From Spirochaetales bacterium (GTDB lineage Bacteria > Spirochaetota > Spirochaetia > DTKZ01), in contig JAISQU010000310.1 in NCBI GenBank assembly GCA_031274005.1, positions 1 to 11,905 on the forward strand: 11,905 bases of DNA, read 5' to 3'. Position numbers and translations under genes: made by a program. The notes below the pieces were generated by a model. It was not told the origin of the DNA. It ran no database searches and saw nothing but the letters and a program-made list of their open reading frames with translations. Positions 6,792 through 11,905 of this stretch are shown piece after piece. How positions within the stretch are numbered: the stretch's first letter is position 1; every line of letters begins with the position of its first letter.

Positions 6792-7724
6792 ATGATGAAA
6801 TTACCCAGGAAAGTAGTTGTTAAAGAAGTAGGTCCCCGTGACGGTTTCCAGATGGAAAAGAAATTTGTGCCCACCGAAAACAAAATAGAAGTCATTGATC
6901 TGCTTTCCCGGTGCGGCTTTGAGGACATACAGTTTACCGCGTTTGTTCACCCCAAAGCGGTCCCCAACATGGCCGATTCCGAAGAAGTCGCCGCGAAAAT
7001 AAAAAGACCATCAGGCGTCGAGTTTACCGCTCTTATCCCCAACAGGAAAGGATATGAACGCGCCCACAAAGCGGGATTTAAGCGCGTGGAAATTACTCTG
7101 TCGGCGACGGATTCCCATAATATGAGCAACCTCAATTGTACTACAATGGAATCCCTCGCGAGACTCGAAGAATGTCTTGCTCTTGGACTGAGTACGGAAA
7201 TTTGCGGCGGTATCGCGGTGGTTTTTGGTTGTCCCTTTGAGGGCAGGCCGCCTTATGAGCGGATTAAAATGATCGTTGACCGCATGGTTTCCATGGGCAT
7301 AAAGGATGTTGGTTTGGCCGATACCAGCGGCGTCGGCGATCCCGTGCAGGTTTATGATATATGTTCAAGGCTGCTGGACGCGCACCCCCACATTCATTAT
7401 TACTTTCACGCCCACAACACCCACGGAACAGCTGTTGCGAACATCCTTGCCGCGATGCAGGCCGGCTTGCTTATGTTTGATTCCTCTGTTGCGGGTCTTG
7501 GGGGTTGTCCTTACGCGCCGGGAGCCTCCGGCAACGTCGCCACCGAGGATCTGGTACAGATATTGGAATACATGGGTATTGAAACCGGCGTCGATATTGA
7601 CAAACTCATCACGGCCGCCCGGCGCACCGCGGAAATTGTAGGACACAGCGACAGCGCCACATTACGGGCCGGGAAAATGGGGCGTCTTGTAGAAGGCGGC
7701 CCGGTTTGCCAGAACAACCAATAA
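6792..7724 (+). CDS. HMG-CoA-lyase-family carbon-carbon lyase (variant active site)
   Basis: HMG-CoA lyases split a 3-hydroxy-3-methyl acyl-CoA by a metal-assisted retro-Claisen reaction. This 310-residue protein has the TIM-barrel family features: EVGPRDGFQ with Arg16 and Asp17 (catalytic Arg and metal-binding Asp), ADTSGVGDP, HAHNTHG with His206 and His208 as metal ligands, and GLGGCPYAPGASGN with catalytic-loop Cys239 and ligand Asn248. It differs from classic HMG-CoA lyase in two places. The glutamate of the ETTSFVSP block is glutamine (Gln47 in IQFTAFVHP), and HCHDTYG is HAHNTHG. The chemistry is therefore probably kept, while the substrate may be another 3-hydroxyacyl-CoA. AAGGAG at 6778-6783 overlaps the previous stop codon and lies 8 bases before ATG 6792; ATG 6795 is possible but further away. 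It sits between a CoA-transferase and a lactonase-like gene, consistent with a short acid-degradation route. Confidence 0.9.
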   Translation: MMKLPRKVVVKEVGPRDGFQMEKKFVPTENKIEVIDLLSRCGFEDIQFTAFVHPKAVPNMADSEEVAAKIKRPSGVEFTALIPNRKGYERAHKAGFKRVEITLSATDSHNMSNLNCTTMESLARLEECLALGLSTEICGGIAVVFGCPFEGRPPYERIKMIVDRMVSMGIKDVGLADTSGVGDPVQVYDICSRLLDAHPHIHYYFHAHNTHGTAVANILAAMQAGLLMFDSSVAGLGGCPYAPGASGNVATEDLVQILEYMGIETGVDIDKLITAARRTAEIVGHSDSATLRAGKMGRLVEGGPVCQNNQ

Positions 7725-7742
7725 GGTAAAAGGAGTTTTCCT

Positions 7743-8639
7743 ATGTTAAAAATAGAAATTTTTGATAAAAGTTTTGAAAATTTACTTGATCCGAATCAGG
7801 AAATGCGTTTAATAGGTGAGTTCGGCGGCTTCGTGGAAGGCCCCATTTGGGATGAAAAAGAACAGGATTTGACTTTCAGCTCGCTGACCAACCAAAAAAC
7901 CTGGCGCTGGAAAGAAGGCGCTGCGCCGAAACTCATGCGGGAAAATACAAACATAGGCAACGGAATGGCCTATGACGCGGCGGGCCGCATTATCGTCTGC
8001 GAGCAAATTGGCTTCCGGGTCGCGCGGATGAACCGCGATATGAGCGATTATCAGGTGATTGCCTCGGAATACAAAGGTAAACCCTTAAACAGCCCGAACG
8101 ATGTCGTGGTTCACTCCAGCGGAATGATTTACTTTACCGATCCCGCCTTCGGGCGCAGACCCACCCGGCACGGCCGTTTCTCCCACACGCCCCAAAGTCA
8201 GAACGTTTATTTTATTCATCCTGAAAATTTCCAGTTAACCCTGGCCACCGACCAACTGTCTACCCCGAACGGCCTGTGTTTTTCCCCCGACGAATCCAAA
8301 ATGTATTTTGCGGAAAGCAGCCTTGATCAAATCACCGTCATGGATGTCCTCGGCGACGGTACTCTGGGCAGCCCGAAATGTCTTGCGAAATCCGTTCTGC
8401 GCGGCCCCGGCGTTCCGGACGGCATCAAAGTGGATGTCCTGGGCAATATATGGATGACCGCTCAGGGCGGCGTACAGGTATTCAGCCCGGACGGCGGAAT
8501 CCTGGGCCTGATCTACACCCCCGATGTAAGCGGCAATCTCTGCTTTGGCGGCGGCGAAATGGACACCCTCTTTATGGGTTCAGAGTTTGAGCTCTACACT
8601 GTCCGCACCAAAGTAAAAGGACAAAGCCTGCGCCGGTAG
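7743..8639 (+). CDS. SMP-30/gluconolactonase/LRE-like hydrolase
   Basis: Enzymes of this six-bladed beta-propeller family open lactones or related esters using one divalent metal ion. The 298-residue protein has the full ligand set at the expected places: Glu32 in FVEGPIW, Asn119 in NSPNDVVV, Asn176 in TPNGLCFSPDE and Asp226 in VPDGIKVD. The strand pattern (GMIYFTDP, KMYFAES, GNIWMTAQGGV) is typical. No signal peptide is present, so it acts in the cytoplasm. The start at ATG 7743 follows AAAAGGAG (7728-7735) by 7 bases. It is the last gene of the operon and is the intact partner of the degenerate copy at 4735-5544. A lactone form of the imported acid is the natural substrate guess, but family members also act on other esters, so the substrate remains open. 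Confidence 0.9.
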   Translation: MLKIEIFDKSFENLLDPNQEMRLIGEFGGFVEGPIWDEKEQDLTFSSLTNQKTWRWKEGAAPKLMRENTNIGNGMAYDAAGRIIVCEQIGFRVARMNRDMSDYQVIASEYKGKPLNSPNDVVVHSSGMIYFTDPAFGRRPTRHGRFSHTPQSQNVYFIHPENFQLTLATDQLSTPNGLCFSPDESKMYFAESSLDQITVMDVLGDGTLGSPKCLAKSVLRGPGVPDGIKVDVLGNIWMTAQGGVQVFSPDGGILGLIYTPDVSGNLCFGGGEMDTLFMGSEFELYTVRTKVKGQSLRR

Positions 8640-8663
8640 GCCCAAAGAGTGAGACTATAGAGG

Positions 8664-8677
8664 AACCCGGCCGGGTT
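8664..8677. repeat. 14-bp perfect palindrome after the operon
   Basis: AACCCGGCCGGGTT is self-complementary and lies 25 bases after the last operon stop. With flanking GGA and TTCC it could form a short stem with a GGCC loop and one bulge. No T-run follows, so it is not a standard intrinsic terminator. It overlaps the second copy of the 31-bp dispersed repeat. Confidence 0.6.
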
Positions 8678-8695
8678 TCCGAACAACTCCAATAT
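8665..8695 (+). repeat. 31-bp dispersed repeat, copy 2
   Basis: This matches 361-391 at 27 of 31 positions, with the 17-mer GGGTTTCCGAACAACTC exact at 8673-8689. Lying just beyond the last gene of the eight-gene operon, it forms a direct-repeat bracket with copy 1. The sequence after it contains CGCGGAG twice at a 9-base interval (8718-8724 and 8727-8733), another low-complexity intergenic motif. Confidence 0.65.
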
Positions 8696-8763
8696 CAAAT
8701 CTTTGAAAAAATTTAACCGCGGAGAACGCGGAGCAAGAAGAAAGAAACTAATGTTTTTTTATT

Positions 8764-8769
8764 TATAAT
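8764..8769 (+). promoter_or_regulatory. Candidate -10 box for the second gene cluster
   Basis: TATAAT is a perfect -10 hexamer. About 17 bases upstream (8741-8746) the sequence is AAAGAA, which is not a recognisable -35. If used, transcription would start near 8776 and leave a leader of about 72 bases before the CDF gene. The spacer between the two gene groups makes a promoter here plausible. Confidence 0.35.
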
Positions 8770-8847
8770 GCTGTTGTCCTGGTTATACCACAGGGCCATG
8801 AAATGCGATCCCTTGATTCCGGGGCTATGTATCAGTAGACTATTTAG

Positions 8848-9783
8848 ATGACCGAACGTTTGCAGGGTATACGCAGGGCGTCTTTGATTGGGCTGTGGGG
8901 CAACGCGGTTCTTGCGGCGTCGAAAATCGGGGTGGGGATTTTCGCGGACAGTCTGGCCGTGGTGGGCGACGGGCTTGATTCGTCGACGGATGTGGTGATT
9001 TCTTTTATGACACTGATGGTCGCGCGGTATATGGCGAAGCCTTCGGATAAGGAGCATCCTTTCGGGCATGGCAGGGCGGAGACTATCGCGACATCGGCGC
9101 TGGCGTTTATCGTTTTTTTTGCGGGCGCGCAGCTTCTTGTCAGGACGGTTGGGGACCTGCTTTATGCTCCCGCGCGGGAGATTCCGCACGCGGCGGCTTT
9201 GTGGGTGACGGGGGTTTCAATCGCGGGAAAGCTGCTTCTTGCCTGGTCGCAGCGCTGGTTCGGGAAGAGATACAAGAGCGATATGCTTTTGGCGAATTCC
9301 CGGAATATGCAGGGGGATGTGTTTATTTCCGCGGCGATTCTGATTGGCCTTTTCTTTTCGGTGGCGCTGGACCTTCCGGTTCTTGATCCTGTTACGGCGC
9401 TTCTGGTGAGCCTGTGGATTCTTCACGCGGGGCTGGATATTTTCCGGAAGGTTAATATGGAGCTTATGGACGGGAACACGGACAGGGATTTATACCGGGC
9501 GATTTTTGAGGCGGTACGGACGGTGGAGGGCGCGGGGAACCCGCACAGGGCGCGGATCCGCAAGATTGCCAGCTACTATGATATAGACCTTGATATTGAA
9601 GTCAAACCGTATATGCGGGTGGACGAGGCGCACGGGATTGCGGTGCGTGTGGAACGGGCGATACGCGGGAGGATAGAGAATGTGTTCGATGTGATGGTTC
9701 ATGTGGAGCCAGAGGGGAATACCGAAGAAAATGAGAGTTACGGGCTTTCCGAGAACGAAATACTTGAAGAGGAGAAAACATGA
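8848..9783 (+). CDS. Cation diffusion facilitator (CDF) family metal exporter
   Basis: CDF proteins export divalent metal ions such as zinc, iron or manganese across the inner membrane in exchange for protons. The 311-residue protein has six hydrophobic helices up to about residue 205 and then a soluble C-terminal domain. Helix 2 carries Asp44 and Asp48 (DSSTD), matching D45xxxD49 of E. coli YiiP/FieF. HPFGHGRAE (His70, His74) is the classic family block. In helix 5, where YiiP has H153xxxD157, this protein has Asn153 and Asp157 (NMQGD), a change at a metal-binding position that may alter selectivity. The C-terminal part keeps EAHGI and VHVEP. No Shine-Dalgarno is visible before ATG 8848, unlike most genes here. 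It overlaps the next gene by four bases (ATGA at 9780-9783), so it is coupled to it. Confidence 0.92.
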   Translation: MTERLQGIRRASLIGLWGNAVLAASKIGVGIFADSLAVVGDGLDSSTDVVISFMTLMVARYMAKPSDKEHPFGHGRAETIATSALAFIVFFAGAQLLVRTVGDLLYAPAREIPHAAALWVTGVSIAGKLLLAWSQRWFGKRYKSDMLLANSRNMQGDVFISAAILIGLFFSVALDLPVLDPVTALLVSLWILHAGLDIFRKVNMELMDGNTDRDLYRAIFEAVRTVEGAGNPHRARIRKIASYYDIDLDIEVKPYMRVDEAHGIAVRVERAIRGRIENVFDVMVHVEPEGNTEENESYGLSENEILEEEKT

Positions 9784-9974
9784 AAACGCTTATTCTGCAC
9801 GATTTTTCCCGGGATGAGGTGTCCCTGCTTGTTGATCTTGTTAAGAAAAACTGGCCTGAGCCTCATGAACTTATTTTTGCCATGACGACGCCTGTATCGG
9901 TTAAACGGAAGCTGAAGGCTGTCCTGAACGAGCTGGAGGAAGAGCATAAATACTTCGGCGGGAAAAAAGGCTAG
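9780..9974 (+). CDS. Small DUF3783-like protein
   Basis: This 64-residue soluble protein begins MKTLILHDFSRDEVSLLVDLVKK in a beta-alpha arrangement. It then has a PHELIFAMTT stretch and ends in a charged helix (LNELEEEHKYF). The pattern and size recall the DUF3783 family, whose function is unknown; this is recognition by eye. The start codon overlaps the CDF stop, with GAGGAG at 9769-9774 placed 5 bases upstream, so expression is probably coupled to the exporter. The next gene begins 7 bases after its stop. The start and frame are well supported, while the family name is less certain. Confidence 0.7.
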   Translation: MKTLILHDFSRDEVSLLVDLVKKNWPEPHELIFAMTTPVSVKRKLKAVLNELEEEHKYFGGKKG

Positions 9975-9981
9975 GGCCGCC

Positions 9982-11040
9982 ATGAAAATTCGCCGGTGCC
10001 TGAATCAGATAGCCCCCTATATTCCGGGCAAACTTAAAGCGGGGGCCATCAAACTTGCGTCTAACGAGAATCCTTTGGGGCCCTCGCCCGCGGCGATGGA
10101 GGTCCTGCGGGACTGTATCGCTCGGGTGTATTTGTATCCCGACAATGACTGCATGGGGCTGCGGGAGGCCCTGGCGGCGAAACACGGGCTGGGGGCGGGG
10201 AACATTGTTGTGGGAAACGGTTCTGATGAGATTATGAGTCTCGCGGCGGCGGCGTATATCAATCCAGGTGATAATACGGTAACGGCGCGGGAGACTTTTT
10301 CCAATTATACTTTTGTGACGCTTTTGTATGACGGGGTAATGAGGTACGCGCCCCTGCGCGGCGGCCTGTTTGACCTGGACGCGCTTTTGGAGCTTATCGA
10401 CGGGCGTACGCGGCTTGTGTTTTTATGTAATCCCAACAATCCCACGGGGACATATTTTACTCATGAGGCGCTTGAGGGGCTTTTGAAAAAAGTTCCCGCC
10501 GGGACGCTTGTGGTGAGCGACGAGGCCTACGCGGATTTTGCCGGCGCGCGGGATTTTCCTGATTCGGTTTCGCTTCTTGCCGGGTATCCCAACCTCCTCA
10601 TTATGCGGACATTCTCAAAGCTCTACGGCCTCGCGGGGCTGCGCGTGGGATACGGGATCGCGCGGGAAGAGCTTGCCGCCGATTTGATGAAGGCAAAGAT
10701 TTCCTTCAGCGTTAATCTTCCGGCTTTGGCCGCGGCCCAGGCTGCCCTGGGTGACGATGATTTTGTGCGCAGGTCCCTCGATGTTAACGCGCGGGGAAAG
10801 GCGTATCTGTACGGAGAGCTCGACCGCCTTGGCCTGAGCTATTATCCCACGCAGGCGAACTTTGTCTGCCTCGACGCGGGCCGCGACAGTAAAGAGATGG
10901 AGCGCAGGATTATGGAGCTTGGCGTAACCATACGGCCGCTGAGGTCTTTCGGCATTCCGCACGGCCTGCGCGTTACGGTGGGGACGCCGGAGCAGAATAA
11001 GACTTTTATTGCCTGTCTGGAAAAGGCTCTTTCGGAGTAA
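9982..11040 (+). CDS. hisC: Histidinol-phosphate aminotransferase-like PLP enzyme (HisC)
   Basis: HisC is a class I/II pyridoxal-phosphate aminotransferase that converts imidazole acetol phosphate to histidinol phosphate in histidine synthesis; close relatives also transaminate aromatic amino acids. The 352-residue length is standard. The N-terminal block KLASNENPLGPSP, the NGSDE block, the FLCNPNNPTGTYF loop, the SDEAYADF segment and RTFSKLYGLAGLRVGYG are all present. Lys213 in FSKL is the Schiff-base lysine, one number from Lys214 of the E. coli enzyme. The C-terminal RPLRSFGIPHGLRVTVG is the substrate phosphate and carboxylate region. The ribosome binding site is weak, AAAAAAGG at 9963-9970 being the best candidate, so coupling to the upstream gene may help. 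No other histidine genes are in the window, so an aromatic aminotransferase role is a realistic alternative. Confidence 0.9.
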   Translation: MKIRRCLNQIAPYIPGKLKAGAIKLASNENPLGPSPAAMEVLRDCIARVYLYPDNDCMGLREALAAKHGLGAGNIVVGNGSDEIMSLAAAAYINPGDNTVTARETFSNYTFVTLLYDGVMRYAPLRGGLFDLDALLELIDGRTRLVFLCNPNNPTGTYFTHEALEGLLKKVPAGTLVVSDEAYADFAGARDFPDSVSLLAGYPNLLIMRTFSKLYGLAGLRVGYGIAREELAADLMKAKISFSVNLPALAAAQAALGDDDFVRRSLDVNARGKAYLYGELDRLGLSYYPTQANFVCLDAGRDSKEMERRIMELGVTIRPLRSFGIPHGLRVTVGTPEQNKTFIACLEKALSE

Positions 11041-11043
11041 GCT

Positions 11044-11730
11044 GTGCCTCTTGTGGGTTACGCGCTGCTGTTTTCGGGGTTCGCTTCCCTTGGCGTCCTT
11101 GCTGTTCTGGTGCGGAAAACCCGCGCCTCGGGCGGTTCGCTGCGGCTTGTGTTCGCGTCGTTTGCCGCGGGATTTGCCGCCGCCTTTCCCGCGTGGTTTA
11201 TTGAGAGGGAGATTCTTCCGCATACAAAGTGGATTACCGGCGCGGGGGGGGACGCCCTGCGGGCCTTTGGCGTGGCGGGTCTTGTCGAAGAGGGGCTCAA
11301 GACGGCTGTCATCCTTGTTTTTTCGGTAAACAGGTCTTTTTTGCGTGTTACCGACGGGCTTATCCTTGCGCTCGCGGCCGGGCTGGGTTTCGCTTTTTCA
11401 GAGAATATTTTCTTTTCGCTGGAAAATCCCCTGACCCTTGTTTTGCGGAGTTTTACATCCGTTCCGCTGCACGCGCTGGCGCCGGCTCTGGCGGGCTGGT
11501 GCGTGGGGATCTCGCGCTTTACCTACAGGCCGCTTGTTCCCGCGGGGTTTTGCGCGGCCGTCATTCTGCACGGGGCCTATGATTTTTTCCTGCTTCGGGG
11601 ATTCGGTTACGGTTTTATTTCCTTTATTCTTCTTGCAGCCGCTTTTTTTCTCGTTCTCATGCTGCTGCGCTCGGCCTGGGATCTGGATGTACGGGAAGGC
11701 AGGATTATCCTCAGGCTGCCGCGGGAATAA
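11044..11730 (+). CDS. PrsW-like glutamic-type intramembrane protease
   Basis: PrsW-family proteins are multi-helix membrane proteases; Bacillus PrsW cuts an anti-sigma factor in response to stress. The 228-residue protein is strongly hydrophobic and carries the family motifs: EExxK (Glu82, Glu83, Lys86 in VEEGLK), FxxEN (Glu120, Asn121 in FAFSENIFF), a histidine at 143 in PLHALAPA and the HGAYDF block (His176, Asp180). It begins with GTG at 11044, three bases after the hisC stop, with GGAG at 11035-11038 inside the hisC end, so translation is probably coupled. The C-terminal tail after the last helix (about residue 210 on) is short and charged. No sigma or anti-sigma gene lies nearby, so the target is unknown. 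Confidence 0.85.
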   Translation: MPLVGYALLFSGFASLGVLAVLVRKTRASGGSLRLVFASFAAGFAAAFPAWFIEREILPHTKWITGAGGDALRAFGVAGLVEEGLKTAVILVFSVNRSFLRVTDGLILALAAGLGFAFSENIFFSLENPLTLVLRSFTSVPLHALAPALAGWCVGISRFTYRPLVPAGFCAAVILHGAYDFFLLRGFGYGFISFILLAAAFFLVLMLLRSAWDLDVREGRIILRLPRE

Positions 11731-11738
11731 TCCGGTGT

Positions 11739-11750
11739 TTTACGCGTAAA
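11739..11750. repeat. 12-bp perfect palindrome
   Basis: TTTACGCGTAAA lies 9 bases after the stop of the PrsW-like gene. It could be a binding site or chance. It is not followed by a T-run, so it is not a convincing terminator. Confidence 0.4.
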
Positions 11751-11762
11751 CCCATAGTGAAG

Positions 11763-11905
11763 GAGCCGGTTTCAAAATGAAAACCCTAATCATTCGTGCG
11801 CATTTTTTGCGGCAAAGCCGCAAAAAACCGGGCTTTCCGGGGGTTCCGCCGCTGGCGCGGCCGCTTCGCGCCCCTTCAATCCCATTGCGCCCCGCGGACT
11901 TCAAA
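11763..11905 (-). repeat. MITE/REP-like palindromic element, copy B (inverted, cut by the window end)
   Basis: Read on the minus strand, this matches copy A (2718-2864). The end GAGCCGGTTTCAAAA (11763-11777) corresponds to the copy A terminal repeat with one change. The central block (11856-11893) matches copy A 2747-2783 almost exactly apart from one base inserted or changed. The hairpin arm here is longer: TTTTTTGCGGC at 11803-11813 pairs perfectly with GCCGCAAAAAA at 11817-11827 around an AAA loop. The far end is missing because the window stops. Confidence 0.8.

Noticed and set aside
8664..8689. Intrinsic terminator after the catabolic operon
   Set aside because: The palindrome has only a short stem and is followed by GAACAACTCC rather than a T-run.
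8761..8847. tRNA or other structured RNA gene in the spacer
   Set aside because: No cloverleaf, T-loop sequence or strong extended pairing could be found.
8713..9189. Minus-strand ORF of 158 codons across the start of the CDF gene
   Set aside because: The translation is Arg/Pro/His-rich low-complexity sequence, as expected from antisense of a GC-rich gene; the + strand protein is strongly conserved.
10615..11223. Minus-strand ORF of 202 codons across hisC and the PrsW-like gene
   Set aside because: Lys/Arg-rich antisense translation covering the conserved HisC lysine region; not credible as a gene.
11803..11827. Intrinsic terminator after the PrsW-like gene
   Set aside because: The perfect hairpin has the T-run in its 5' arm and A-run in its 3' arm, and it belongs to the dispersed repeat; no T-tract follows the stem on the + strand.

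Overview
The window looks like chromosomal DNA from a bacterium with roughly balanced base composition and good AAGGAG-type ribosome binding sites. It uses ATG, GTG and TTG starts. The TRAP uptake genes, the small DUF3783-like protein, the PrsW-like protease and the short palindromic dispersed repeats would all fit a spirochaete such as a gut Treponema. That placement is an impression from gene content and repeat style, not something the sequence proves.

Bases 1-414 hold no convincing gene. They start with an imperfect 23-bp tandem repeat (2-116, with a degenerate continuation to about 147), followed by an AT-rich stretch with a weak candidate promoter and one copy of a 31-bp dispersed sequence.

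Bases 415-8639 form one tightly packed eight-gene operon on the + strand. In order it encodes a family III CoA-transferase, a three-part TRAP carboxylate transporter (DctP receptor lipoprotein, DctQ, DctM), a degenerate SMP-30-like propeller protein, a second family III CoA-transferase, an HMG-CoA-lyase-like carbon-carbon lyase, and an intact SMP-30/gluconolactonase-like hydrolase. Read together, these suggest uptake of an organic acid or its lactone, opening of the lactone, activation to a CoA thioester and retro-Claisen cleavage to central metabolites. The substrate cannot be named from sequence. The only long gap in the operon, between dctP and dctQ, is filled by a 147-bp MITE/REP-like element with terminal inverted repeats and a 4-bp direct repeat at its edges. 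No regulator gene is present in the window.

Bases 8640-8847 are a spacer with a second copy of the 31-bp dispersed sequence (so the operon is bracketed by direct copies), a 14-bp palindrome and a possible promoter or tiny leader ORF. Bases 8848-11730 form a second compact unit on the same strand: a CDF-family metal exporter, a 64-residue DUF3783-like protein, a HisC-type aminotransferase and a PrsW-like intramembrane protease. These four look like housekeeping or stress genes joined by coupling rather than one pathway. The window ends inside a second, inverted copy of the MITE/REP-like element.
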